From positions 2,914,001-2,978,000 of the forward strand of contig NZ_CP138995.1 of assembly GCF_044596045.1 (NCBI RefSeq): a stretch of 64,000 nt of DNA, in the 5' to 3' direction. The notes under the pieces are model-generated. The model ran no database searches, was not told where the DNA came from, and saw only the letters and a program-made list of their open reading frames with translations. This DNA comes from Flagellimonas sp947499585 (lineage in GTDB: Bacteria > Bacteroidota > Bacteroidia > Flavobacteriales > Flavobacteriaceae). This document shows, in pieces, positions 18,340 to 27,119 of this stretch. The position numbers and the translations under genes were made by a program. How positions within the stretch are numbered: the first letter of the stretch is position 1; the number at the start of each line of letters is the position of its first letter.

Positions 18340-20003
18340 TGGGGAAATTTTTAATTTCTGTTCTTAAAGCTCTAGTTGCGGTGATTATTCTAAATGTCAT
18401 CGGTAGTTTTGTTTCCACCCGTTTTGATTTAACAGAAGACAAACGGTTTACTTTATCCGCACCGGCTATTGATGCAGCTAAAAAGTTTGATTCCCCTGTA
18501 GTGATTGACATTCTTTTAGAAGGAAATATTCCACCAGAATTTTCCAAACTAAAAATAGAGACCATTCAACTATTGAAGGCTTTTGCTTCTAAAAACAAAA
18601 ACATTAAATACAATTTGGTGAACCCTCTGGAGGATGAAACCCAAACACAAGAGACCATTGCCAATTTACAACGTATTGGTCTAACACCGGCCAATGTAAC
18701 GGTAGAAGAAAATGGGAAAGTTTCTCAAGAACTTGTTTTTCCGTGGGCCATGGTCAATTATAACAACCAAACTGTTAAAGTTGCGCTTCTAAAGAACAAA
18801 CTTGGTTCATCCACAGAAGAGCGTGTTAACAATTCCGTGCAACAACTGGAATATGCTTTCGCAGATGCTTTCACCAAATTGAGCATCACTGAAAAGAAAC
18901 GAGTAGCGGTCATCAAAGGTAATGGAGAATTGGAAGATATCTTCTTGGCTGACTACTTGACCACAATTCAGGAATACTATAACATTGGTGCCATTACCTT
19001 GGATTCTGTTGCCAAGAATCCCCAAAGAGTCTCAGAACAATTAAAGGGTTTTGATCTTGCAATCATTGCAAAACCAACAGAAGCGTTCTCAGATGGAGAA
19101 AAATATGTTATGGATCAGTTCATCGTAAATGGAGGGAAATCCATTTGGTTAATAGATCAAGTGGCCATGGAGGTGGACAGTATTTTTAAGGGTGGCGGAA
19201 GTGCCTTGGCTACACCCCGAAATTTAAACCTTAACGATTTCTTCTTTAAATATGGTGTAAGGATAAACCCTGTTTTAGTTAATGATCTTTACTTCACACA
19301 AATAGTATTGGCCTCAGGTGAAGGAAATGATTCGCAATATAATCCGGTACCATGGTATTATAATCCAATGGTCTTTTCTAGAAACAATCACCCCATCAAT
19401 ACTAATATAGAAGCTGTGCGGTATCAGTTTGCAAACGCAATGGATGTTTTAGAGAATGATTATCAAAAAACAGTTTTGTTAAGAAGTTCTCCATTATCAA
19501 AAACTGAAGGTACTCCAAAACAAATAGGCTTGAATATTTTGGACACACCACCAAATAAAGAAGCCTACAATAACGGTAATCAACCATTGGCCGTATTAAT
19601 AGAGGGAAAATTCACTTCTATGTTTAAAAATCGGGTGAGACCAATAAAATTGGAAAATACCCTGGAAGAAGGAGGCAATAACAAAATGATAGTAATTTCT
19701 GATGGGGATGTTATCAAAAATCAATTAAGAAATGGCAGACCTTTAGAATTAGGTTATGATAAATGGACCAATAGTTCTTACGGCAACAAAGAGTTTTTAG
19801 TCAATTGCACTAATTACCTCTTGGATGATACGGGACTTATAAACATAAGAAACAAGAAAGTATCCATACCATTATTGGATGTTGAAAAAATTACTGAACA
19901 AAAAACGAAGTGGCAACTTATAAACATTGGGGTTCCCGTTCTTTTGACTTTGGTCCTGGGCATTTTCTTTGGTGCCTCCCGCAAGCGTAAATATGCAAGT
20001 TAA
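18336..20003 (+). CDS. gldG: Gliding-motility ABC transporter substrate-binding protein GldG
   Basis: The 555-residue protein has an N-terminal membrane anchor (about 4-25) and an extracytoplasmic region with the ABC_transp_aux fold. Within this region are VSTRFDLTEDKRFTLSAPA and, later, SIWLIDQVAMEVDSI. A C-terminal membrane helix near 527-546 is followed by a basic tail RKRKY. Length and topology match GldG. It overlaps gldF by four bases, consistent with a fixed complex. An ATG three bases downstream could also serve as start. dnaN follows after 121 bases with its own promoter candidate. Confidence 0.95.
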   Translation: MMGKFLISVLKALVAVIILNVIGSFVSTRFDLTEDKRFTLSAPAIDAAKKFDSPVVIDILLEGNIPPEFSKLKIETIQLLKAFASKNKNIKYNLVNPLEDETQTQETIANLQRIGLTPANVTVEENGKVSQELVFPWAMVNYNNQTVKVALLKNKLGSSTEERVNNSVQQLEYAFADAFTKLSITEKKRVAVIKGNGELEDIFLADYLTTIQEYYNIGAITLDSVAKNPQRVSEQLKGFDLAIIAKPTEAFSDGEKYVMDQFIVNGGKSIWLIDQVAMEVDSIFKGGGSALATPRNLNLNDFFFKYGVRINPVLVNDLYFTQIVLASGEGNDSQYNPVPWYYNPMVFSRNNHPINTNIEAVRYQFANAMDVLENDYQKTVLLRSSPLSKTEGTPKQIGLNILDTPPNKEAYNNGNQPLAVLIEGKFTSMFKNRVRPIKLENTLEEGGNNKMIVISDGDVIKNQLRNGRPLELGYDKWTNSSYGNKEFLVNCTNYLLDDTGLINIRNKKVSIPLLDVEKITEQKTKWQLINIGVPVLLTLVLGIFFGASRKRKYAS

Positions 20004-20042
20004 GTGTTGATAAATTTGTTTCTTTACTTAAGCGTTTTAAGA

Positions 20043-20050
20043 TATATTTG
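20043..20050 (+). promoter_or_regulatory. -7 promoter element for dnaN
   Basis: TATATTTG is an exact match to the Bacteroidota -7 consensus TAnnTTTG. It would give a leader of roughly 68 bases before the dnaN ATG. A TTG lies 24 bases upstream, slightly beyond the usual 17-23 spacing, so the -33 element is imperfect. Confidence 0.45.
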
Positions 20051-20124
20051 TTTCTATTGATTTTATGAGTTTTACCCACAAGAAGATTTCTGGGCAAACA
20101 CAATGCTAAAAAAGAGTTCTGTTA

Positions 20125-21243
20125 ATGAAATTTATCGTATCCAGTACATATTTATTAAAACAATTACAGGTTTTAGGTGGTGTAATCAACAACAGTAATA
20201 CACTCCCAATTCTAGACAATTTTCTTTTCGATTTAAAACAAACGAAACTAACTGTTTCTGCCTCAGATTTGGAAACAACCATGAGTTCTGTATTAGAAGT
20301 TGATTCTGATGCAGAAGGCACCATTGCTGTTCCAGCTAGATTGTTGCTAGATACTTTGAAGACTTTTCCAGAGCAGCCCTTGACATTTGTTGTGGAGGAT
20401 AACAATACAGTGGAGATTAGCTCTAACCATGGTAAATATGCTTTGGCATATGCCGATGGAGCTGAATTCCCAAAGGCAGTAGAAGTCTCTAATCCAAGTT
20501 CCACAACCTTACTTGGTGATATTTTAGCAACAGCTATTAACAAAACCATATTTGCTGCTGGAAATGATGATTTACGCCCTGTTATGAGTGGTGTTTTCTT
20601 CCAGTTTTCCACTGAAAATTTGACTTTCGTAGCTACTGACGCTCACAAATTGGTAAAATATCAACGGCATGATGTTACAGCGTCTGAAGTCGCAGAATTT
20701 ATAATGCCAAAAAAACCATTGAATCTTTTAAAAGGTATTTTATCAGGTTCAGAGTCTGAAGTTACTATTGAATATAATGACAGTAACGCAAAATTCATTT
20801 TTGATAATTCAGAGCTGATTTGCAGATTGATTGATGGAAAATATCCTAATTACGAAGCTGTTATTCCAAAAGAAAATCCTAACAAACTATCTATTTCTAG
20901 AAATCAATTTTTGAGTTCTGTTCGCAGGGTTTCTATATTTTCCAATAAAACCACACACCAAATACGATTAAAGATTGCAGGTGCTGAATTGAATATTTCT
21001 GCAGAAGATGTTGATTATAGCAATAAGGCCGAAGAAAGGCTTTCTTGTTCTTATCAAGGTGATGATATGCAAATAGGGTTCAACTCTAGGTTTTTGACAG
21101 AAATGCTCAACAACTTAACTTCTGATGAAGTTTCCTTGGAAATGAGTTTACCAAACAGGGCAGGAATTTTAACACCCGCTGATGGATTGGATGAAGGCGA
21201 ACACGTTACCATGTTGGTTATGCCAGTTATGCTGAACAACTAA
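20125..21243 (+). CDS. dnaN: DNA polymerase III beta subunit (sliding clamp)
   Basis: The 372-residue replication clamp is of normal length. It starts MKFIVSSTYLLKQLQVLGGV and shows the three-fold repeated clamp domains (about 1-120, 128-245, 246-372). Recognisable stretches are NNSNTLPILDNFLF, FVATDAHKLVKY and the C-terminal MLVMPVMLNN, the usual ending of Bacteroidota DnaN. dnaA is not adjacent in this window, as is common in this phylum. A strong intrinsic terminator follows 22 bases after the stop. Confidence 0.97.
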   Translation: MKFIVSSTYLLKQLQVLGGVINNSNTLPILDNFLFDLKQTKLTVSASDLETTMSSVLEVDSDAEGTIAVPARLLLDTLKTFPEQPLTFVVEDNNTVEISSNHGKYALAYADGAEFPKAVEVSNPSSTTLLGDILATAINKTIFAAGNDDLRPVMSGVFFQFSTENLTFVATDAHKLVKYQRHDVTASEVAEFIMPKKPLNLLKGILSGSESEVTIEYNDSNAKFIFDNSELICRLIDGKYPNYEAVIPKENPNKLSISRNQFLSSVRRVSIFSNKTTHQIRLKIAGAELNISAEDVDYSNKAEERLSCSYQGDDMQIGFNSRFLTEMLNNLTSDEVSLEMSLPNRAGILTPADGLDEGEHVTMLVMPVMLNN

Positions 21244-21264
21244 ATATTCAACCTAAATATTTTG

Positions 21265-21296
21265 AAAGCTAGAGCAATTGCTCTAGCTTTTTTTTT
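21265..21296 (+). terminator. Rho-independent terminator after dnaN
   Basis: A perfect 11-bp stem (arms 21265-21275 and 21280-21290, AAAGCTAGAGC and its complement) encloses the loop AATT and runs directly into a T tract to 21296. It lies between the dnaN stop and the convergent DUF4870 gene. The A-rich left arm could let it work for both genes. Confidence 0.9.
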
Positions 21297-21654
21297 AAAC
21301 GAATGGGATGGTCAAAAACTTAGACGGTGATTCCCCATTAGCTGCCTTTACCGCATTTACTATTGGTAATACAAAGCCTAAAATGGCAACTCCAATTAAG
21401 CCCAGAATTCCTAACCCCAATAATAAAATTGCCGGAATGCTAATTATTATATAAAGCAATAAGCTTAACTGTAAATTAATTACAGCTTTCCCATGTTCAT
21501 TCATTCCTTCAACAGTCCTCCTAGATGTTAACCAGATGATTAGAGGCACTATAAACCCTCCAAAACCAGTTACATAGTGCAATAACTGCGAAAGATGTGT
21601 TATGGATAACAATGTGTTATCCTTCCTAATTACATTTTGATTGATGATTTCCAT
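21295..21654 (-). CDS. DUF4870 (Tic20-like) membrane protein
   Basis: The 119-residue membrane protein has three to four hydrophobic helices: about 24-43, 62-85 and 83-105. The central motif HGKAVINLQLSLLLY, preceded by GFGGFIVPLIIWL, is characteristic of the DUF4870/Tic20-like family of small integral membrane proteins. No enzymatic function is known. It is a single gene that converges on dnaN, with its stop inside the dnaN terminator T tract, and is divergent from mnmE by 87 bases. Confidence 0.9.
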   Translation of the reverse strand: MEIINQNVIRKDNTLLSITHLSQLLHYVTGFGGFIVPLIIWLTSRRTVEGMNEHGKAVINLQLSLLLYIIISIPAILLLGLGILGLIGVAILGFVLPIVNAVKAANGESPSKFLTIPFV

Positions 21655-21741
21655 TTTTTGATTGATTTTAATGATGTACTATATCAGTATACTTTTTTGA
21701 ACTAATGTTACAACATTCTAGTAATTCGTATTTTTGCCCTT

Positions 21742-23112
21742 ATGTCTAAAACAAATACAATTATTGCTTTAGCAACTCCCTCTGGAACAGGTGCAATAGC
21801 AGTTATAAGGGTTTCTGGACCTGAAGCCATCGAAGTTTCAGATACTGTATTTAAATCTGTTAGAGGAAAAAAGCTGAAAAATCAAAAAAGTCATACCATT
21901 CATTTGGGTCATATCATAGAAAATGAAAAAGTCATGGATAAAGTTTTAGTTTCTTTGTTTAAAGGACCTAATTCTTATACTGGCGAAAATATCGTTGAAA
22001 TTTCCTGCCATGGTTCTCCATACATACAGCAACAGATTATTCAGCTTTTTTTGAGAAAAGGTTGCTATATGGCATCTGCTGGTGAGTTTACACTACGTGC
22101 TTTTTTGAATGGTAAAATGGATTTAAGTCAGGCAGAAGCCGTTGCTGATTTGATTGCCAGTGATAGCGAAGCTGCCCATGAAATTGCAATGCAACAAATG
22201 AGAGGTGGATTTAGCAATGAAATTCAAAAACTACGGGAAGAATTATTAAACTTTGCTTCTTTAATTGAGTTGGAGTTAGATTTTTCCCAAGAAGATGTTG
22301 AGTTTGCAGACCGAACTCAATTTAATGAATTATTAAATCGTATTAGTGAGGTTCTAAAAAAGCTAATTGATTCTTTTGCCTTAGGTAATGTAATTAAAAA
22401 CGGAATACCGGTGGCAATAGTTGGTGAACCTAACGTAGGTAAATCTACGCTCCTAAACACGTTGCTAAATGAAGAAAGGGCAATTGTTAGTGATATTGCT
22501 GGCACAACTCGTGATACTGTTGAAGATCAGATAAGTCTTTATGGAATAAATTTTAGGTTTATAGATACTGCGGGAATTCGAGAAACTAAAGATGTTGTAG
22601 AACAAATTGGTATTGATCGTACCTTTGATAAAATTGAAAAGGCCAAGCTGGTCATCTACCTTTTTGATGGTCCGGGTTTTGATAGATCAGAATTGGAAAA
22701 CATAAAAAAACGCTATCCAAATAAAGAACTGTTACCCCTCTGTAACAAAGTAGATGCATTGGATAGTATTCAAATAGAACAGTTGGAATCAGAAATTCCA
22801 ACTGTTCTATTTATTTCAGCAAAAAATAAAACGGGAATATCAGATTTAGAAAAAAATTTGTTTTCCTTAGTAGATGCAGGTGCTTTAAGCGGAGATGAGA
22901 CCATTGTTACCAACAGTAGGCATTATGATGCGTTATTAAAGGCTTTAGAGGAAATTCAGAAAGTTAAAGAAGGAATAGATATTGGTATATCCAGTGATTT
23001 AATTTCCATTGATATTCGTCAAGCGCTTTTCCATTTAGGTGAAATTACCGGGAGTGTTACAACCGATGATTTACTTGGAAATATTTTTTCTAATTTCTGT
23101 ATCGGAAAATAA
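21742..23112 (+). CDS. mnmE: tRNA modification GTPase MnmE
   Basis: The 456-residue enzyme installs the 5-carboxymethylaminomethyl-type modification at wobble uridine with MnmG. The N-terminal formyl-THF-binding domain opens IIALATPSGTGAIAVIRVSG. The G domain has G1 VGEPNVGKST (228-236), a DIAGTTRD switch region, FIDTAGIRE (G3) and CNKVD (G4). The C-terminus ends in the conserved CIGK, whose Cys is catalytic in the family. The sequence is complete. TATTTTTG at 21729-21736 matches the -7 element but lies only five bases before the ATG, so a leaderless or nearly leaderless transcript would be implied. Confidence 0.97.
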   Translation: MSKTNTIIALATPSGTGAIAVIRVSGPEAIEVSDTVFKSVRGKKLKNQKSHTIHLGHIIENEKVMDKVLVSLFKGPNSYTGENIVEISCHGSPYIQQQIIQLFLRKGCYMASAGEFTLRAFLNGKMDLSQAEAVADLIASDSEAAHEIAMQQMRGGFSNEIQKLREELLNFASLIELELDFSQEDVEFADRTQFNELLNRISEVLKKLIDSFALGNVIKNGIPVAIVGEPNVGKSTLLNTLLNEERAIVSDIAGTTRDTVEDQISLYGINFRFIDTAGIRETKDVVEQIGIDRTFDKIEKAKLVIYLFDGPGFDRSELENIKKRYPNKELLPLCNKVDALDSIQIEQLESEIPTVLFISAKNKTGISDLEKNLFSLVDAGALSGDETIVTNSRHYDALLKALEEIQKVKEGIDIGISSDLISIDIRQALFHLGEITGSVTTDDLLGNIFSNFCIGK

Positions 23113-23115
23113 CTA

Positions 23116-23145
23116 TTAGGCAAGCACACTTATCGCTTATCTTTG
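23116..23145 (+). promoter_or_regulatory. Promoter of the PHP phosphatase gene
   Basis: TATCTTTG at 23138-23145 is an exact match to the -7 consensus TAnnTTTG. TTA at 23116-23118 lies 19 bases upstream as an imperfect -33 element (TTG in the consensus). The predicted leader is about a dozen bases. It sits just past the mnmE stop, so the phosphatase can be transcribed separately. Confidence 0.5.
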
Positions 23146-23162
23146 CAATCCAAATTTTATGC

Positions 23163-23906
23163 ATGTTCAGTTTTTTTCATAAGAAAATCTTTTTAGTGGA
23201 CTACCTCCACGGACTTGTGGATATGCATAATCACATACTTCCAGGGATTGATGATGGAGCAAAAACAGTTGATGATTCCATTGATTTAATAAAGGGGTTT
23301 TCAGAGTTTGGAATAACTAATTTTGTTTGTACTCCTCATATTATGAACAACTACTATCCCAATACTCCTGAGACCATTAAGAAGTCCTTTGAAATTTTAA
23401 AAAAAGAAATAGAAAATTTAGGTCTGGATACTATCAAAATAGATAGTGCCGCGGAGCATATGATAGATGACAATTTTGAAAGTATATTGCAAAACAATGC
23501 GGTAATGTCTCTTAAAAACGATTATTTACTTATTGAAATGTCTTACTTACAACCCTCTTTCAATTTTGATAACGCAATAGGTGAAATCGCAAAACACACT
23601 TACTTTCCCATTCTAGCACATCCAGAAAGATATGTTTACTTTCATCGCAAATATGGTACCTATTTAAAACTAAAAAAACAGGGAATTCTTTTTCAAATGA
23701 ATTTATCCTCCCTAAATTCGGAGTCTTACGGAAGTGAAGTTCAAAAGATTGGCCAAAAGCTCTTAGAGGATAAACTTATAGATTTTATAGCTTCCGATGT
23801 ACATAATCTAAGACAATTAAATCTAATTAAAGAAACAAAAATATCCAGAAAAACGTTAAATGTAGTTCTCCCAGTTATAGATCAAACAATCAAAACCTTT
23901 TATTGA
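23163..23906 (+). CDS. CpsB/YwqE-type PHP tyrosine-protein phosphatase
   Basis: This 247-residue metal-dependent phosphatase of the PHP fold has LVDMHNHILPGIDDGAK (first metal-binding His pair), CTPHIM, ILAHPERY and FIASDVHN, all typical of CpsB/CapC/YwqE enzymes. These remove phosphate from the tyrosine-rich tail of the BY-kinase. Its stop codon directly abuts that of the kinase gene on the opposite strand. It is therefore the natural antagonist of the kinase at 23907-26279 in controlling polysaccharide assembly, although the two genes are in separate, convergent transcripts. Confidence 0.92.
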   Translation: MFSFFHKKIFLVDYLHGLVDMHNHILPGIDDGAKTVDDSIDLIKGFSEFGITNFVCTPHIMNNYYPNTPETIKKSFEILKKEIENLGLDTIKIDSAAEHMIDDNFESILQNNAVMSLKNDYLLIEMSYLQPSFNFDNAIGEIAKHTYFPILAHPERYVYFHRKYGTYLKLKKQGILFQMNLSSLNSESYGSEVQKIGQKLLEDKLIDFIASDVHNLRQLNLIKETKISRKTLNVVLPVIDQTIKTFY

Positions 23907-26279
23907 TTAGGAGAATTTCCACCATTTCTTGACAGTCTTACCATAACCGTATCCATATTTACCACCATAACCCAAGTCCGAACTTTTTACATCATTCACT
24001 ATAAAAGAAAGTCCATTTAGTTTACCCTGTTTTTTCAGTTTTAACGGAAACTCAAGTACTTTAGACTCAGTGTATCCAGCACGAGTAACATAAAGTACGT
24101 GATTAGCATATTGACTTATCAATAATGTATCCGTAACAACCATTAAGGGTGCAGTATCCACAATTACATAATCATACTCCTGGGTAACTTTTTCAAAAAG
24201 CTCGGAAATTCTGCTATTCATAAGAAGTTCAGCAGGGTTAGGAGGTATTTTCCCAGAAGCAATTATATCTATATGAGCAGCATCGGTTTCTATTTTTTTA
24301 ATAATGTCCTTTAATTGTACTTCATCACTATATAAAAATTCTGTCAAGCCTCGCACATTATCGGTAGTCCTAACATTTCTGTCTATGCCAGGTAAAAAAG
24401 AGTTTAACTTGGGGTTTCTAATGTCAGCTCCTATTAAAAGAACTTTTTTATGAGTATTTGCAAAAATTACTGCCAAATTAGAGGCAATAAAAGATTTACC
24501 TTCACCTGGTGTTGTGGAAGTCACAAAGATTATATTATTCTTTTCTCCATTTTTCTTGGGCCTGATTATATAATCCAAATTAGCCCGAAGAATTCTTAAT
24601 GATTCGGCCAATACAGATCTATCATCTTTCTGTACTAACTTATCTTGCTTTTTTGTAATCTTAGGAATCTCAGCTAAAACAGGAACTTCATTAACCAATT
24701 TTTCTAAATCCAATTTATTATGAACTTTATTATCCAATAAGTCCTTAATATATACAACTGAGAATGGAATCAATAACCCTAAAATAAGAGCGGCTAGATA
24801 TACAATTTTGGTTTTTGGCGAAACTGGAAACGGACTAGATGCATATGCCAAATCCACAACTTTTGATTTGGGCGTGGCCGAGGCAAACGTAATTTGGGAT
24901 TCCTCCCTTTTCTGTAAGAGATATAAATACAGGTTTTCTATTGTATTCTTTTTTCTGGCTATATCCGTCAATACTCGTTGATTTTTGGGAGCTTGATATA
25001 GTCTTGACTGTGCTTGAGATAACTGTTTCCCAAGATTATTGACAGTTAAATCCAAATTGTTAGTGACATTGCCCAATCCAGACTGAATGCCTTGCTTTAA
25101 TCCATCAAGCTGTTCGTTTAATCGAAGAATAGTAGGGTGCTTTTCACCCGTATCTTCAAGCAGTCGTTTCCGCTCCTGTATCAACTCGTTATATTTCTGA
25201 GTAGTATTTGCAATAGTTGGGTCAGACAATCCTACATTGTATGCTATTAAATCATACCCTTGTTTACTATCAACTTCATCCTTCATTGCCGAAGCGATCA
25301 TGAGTTGTACACTGGCATTCTGCAACTCCTTCTCACTAGCAGCACTTACGTTAAGACTCATATTGGCTTGTGATGCAACATCTGCCAGCCCCCTATTGGC
25401 CCGGAATTCTTCCTCAGTCTGATCCGCAGATGCCAAATTTGAGTAAATATCATTTATTCTATCATCAATAAAATTGGAAGTCCTGTCAGCTATTGCTTTC
25501 TTATCTTCTATCGCATTTTTGTTATAAACATTAACTAAAGAATTTATGATATCTATAGCTTTTTGTTGTATTGGATCGACTAACGAAATATCCAGTATGT
25601 TGGAGAACTCGCTCACTGGTGATACTCTTATTCGAGATTGATAAATTTGTGCCATTGCCGCTACTGGACTAACTACGACTTTATATCTTCCTTTTGATAA
25701 ACTGATACCCGTATTTGGTGTCATTACCATATCACCAATCGGAGTAGAAACGTTTTTCCCATATGCAACTGTTTCCACAGGGGCATCTTCTTCTTTTTCA
25801 GCATAGTCAAACGTAGTATCGTTGGATAAATCAACAAAAAACGTAAACCTAGAATTATGTATTACCGAATCTGGTTCATAAAAACTAATGTTAAATGGAA
25901 AAGGTTTTCCATAAATTTCAGAATCCACTATATTGCCTAAAGTATAAACTCTGATATTAATCCCAAGTTCTTTGACCACCTGCATGAGATTGGATTTAGA
26001 CTTGATAATTTCAACTTCATCCTCAACTTTATTTTGTCCTCCAGAAATAAAATCCAAGTCCCTGAACACACTTAATTCTGATGATGAGCTTTTCTCCTCA
26101 ATAATTTGAATTTTAGCTTGGGCTGAATATTGCGGCACGGAATACCTGATTTGCAAGTATGCGATACACAAGGCCAGTATTACCGAAAGTACAAACCACT
26201 TCCAATACTTTGTGTATCCCAATATCAATTCTTTCAAATCAATTGGCCCATTAGCCATTCCAAATTTCTTATTACTCAT
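23907..26279 (-). CDS. wzc: Wzc-type polysaccharide co-polymerase / BY-kinase
   Basis: The 790-residue inner-membrane protein has a Wzz-type periplasmic domain between two membrane helices (about 27-45 and 493-511), with a long coiled-coil section at about 260-460. The cytoplasmic tyrosine kinase has Walker A TSTTPGEGKS (587-596), Walker A' VLLIGADIRNP (Asp619) and Walker B YVIVDTAP (Asp708). The C-terminal tail has clustered tyrosines Y771, Y775, Y777 and Y779, the expected autophosphorylation sites. It is about 70 residues longer than E. coli Wzc, the excess being periplasmic. It is followed upstream in the transcript by the Wza-like exporter gene (19-base gap). It controls chain length and export of the polysaccharide. 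Confidence 0.95.
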   Translation of the reverse strand: MSNKKFGMANGPIDLKELILGYTKYWKWFVLSVILALCIAYLQIRYSVPQYSAQAKIQIIEEKSSSSELSVFRDLDFISGGQNKVEDEVEIIKSKSNLMQVVKELGINIRVYTLGNIVDSEIYGKPFPFNISFYEPDSVIHNSRFTFFVDLSNDTTFDYAEKEEDAPVETVAYGKNVSTPIGDMVMTPNTGISLSKGRYKVVVSPVAAMAQIYQSRIRVSPVSEFSNILDISLVDPIQQKAIDIINSLVNVYNKNAIEDKKAIADRTSNFIDDRINDIYSNLASADQTEEEFRANRGLADVASQANMSLNVSAASEKELQNASVQLMIASAMKDEVDSKQGYDLIAYNVGLSDPTIANTTQKYNELIQERKRLLEDTGEKHPTILRLNEQLDGLKQGIQSGLGNVTNNLDLTVNNLGKQLSQAQSRLYQAPKNQRVLTDIARKKNTIENLYLYLLQKREESQITFASATPKSKVVDLAYASSPFPVSPKTKIVYLAALILGLLIPFSVVYIKDLLDNKVHNKLDLEKLVNEVPVLAEIPKITKKQDKLVQKDDRSVLAESLRILRANLDYIIRPKKNGEKNNIIFVTSTTPGEGKSFIASNLAVIFANTHKKVLLIGADIRNPKLNSFLPGIDRNVRTTDNVRGLTEFLYSDEVQLKDIIKKIETDAAHIDIIASGKIPPNPAELLMNSRISELFEKVTQEYDYVIVDTAPLMVVTDTLLISQYANHVLYVTRAGYTESKVLEFPLKLKKQGKLNGLSFIVNDVKSSDLGYGGKYGYGYGKTVKKWWKFS

Positions 26280-26298
26280 TCAAGAAAAGATTATGACA

Positions 26299-27072
26299 TT
26301 AGTTTCTGGTCAACAAGACCACCGCAGATGTAATCAGTATAGATACTATTGAAATAGCTATTGAAGCCCGATTATCTAGATTTGAAGCTGTAACCGCAGA
26401 TTTATTTGGTTCTACATAAACTACATCGTTCTGGGTAAGATAATATGCAGGTGATTTCATTGCATCCTTAGTGGTTAAATCTATTCTATGATGTACTTTG
26501 GTACCATCAAAGTCCCGCATAACTAAAATGTTATTCCTTAATCCCTTTATAGTCATGTCACCTGCTAGTCCTAAAGCTTCTAAGATTGTAATTTGTTCTC
26601 CGTTAACTTGATAAGTACCAGGTCTTCTAACTTCTCCTAACACAGTAATAGTGAAATTGCGTAAGCGAATATTAATAATTGGGTCCGTCAAATAATCTGA
26701 AAGATTATTTCGCAATAATACTCTTACGCCTTCCGGAGAAAGCCCTTCTATTTTTATTTTTCCAATCACTGGAAAATCAATCTCTCCGTTGTTATCAACA
26801 ATATAGTCAACTTGTTCTGGGCGTATACCACCTTCAGAGGACCCTCTATAAAGGTTAAATGGAAGGCTGGCTTCCGGGTTCAAGGTTGATACATGTATGC
26901 TTACAACATCATCAATTTTAAATTTTGGCTCAAATGTATTGTTATCCACCAAAGTTTCAAAATTAGATGCATCTTGAAAGTATACAACATCCTTTTTTGA
27001 TCCACAAGAAAATATTATCAATGAAAGTGAGAGTAAAAAAACTATTCTAAAAAATATCAGTTTTAGGGTCAT
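26299..27072 (-). CDS. wza: Wza-type polysaccharide export lipoprotein
   Basis: The 257-residue lipoprotein has the lipobox LSLIIFSCGSKKD (Cys at about 23), then a poly-export domain (FKIDDVVSIHVSTLNPEAS) and one SLBB domain (FTITVLGEVRRPGTYQVNG). The C-terminal hydrophobic segment (about 236-254) is probably an outer-membrane helix. At 257 residues it is shorter than E. coli Wza (about 380), which is usual in Bacteroidota. It lies directly upstream of wzc and downstream of the dehydratase gene on the same strand. It forms the outer-membrane exit of the polysaccharide. Confidence 0.93.
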   Translation of the reverse strand: MTLKLIFFRIVFLLSLSLIIFSCGSKKDVVYFQDASNFETLVDNNTFEPKFKIDDVVSIHVSTLNPEASLPFNLYRGSSEGGIRPEQVDYIVDNNGEIDFPVIGKIKIEGLSPEGVRVLLRNNLSDYLTDPIINIRLRNFTITVLGEVRRPGTYQVNGEQITILEALGLAGDMTIKGLRNNILVMRDFDGTKVHHRIDLTTKDAMKSPAYYLTQNDVVYVEPNKSAVTASNLDNRASIAISIVSILITSAVVLLTRN

Positions 27073-27119
27073 TGTGAGAAAATTAGATTATGCACCATTT
27101 ATTGGTAAAAATAGTGAAA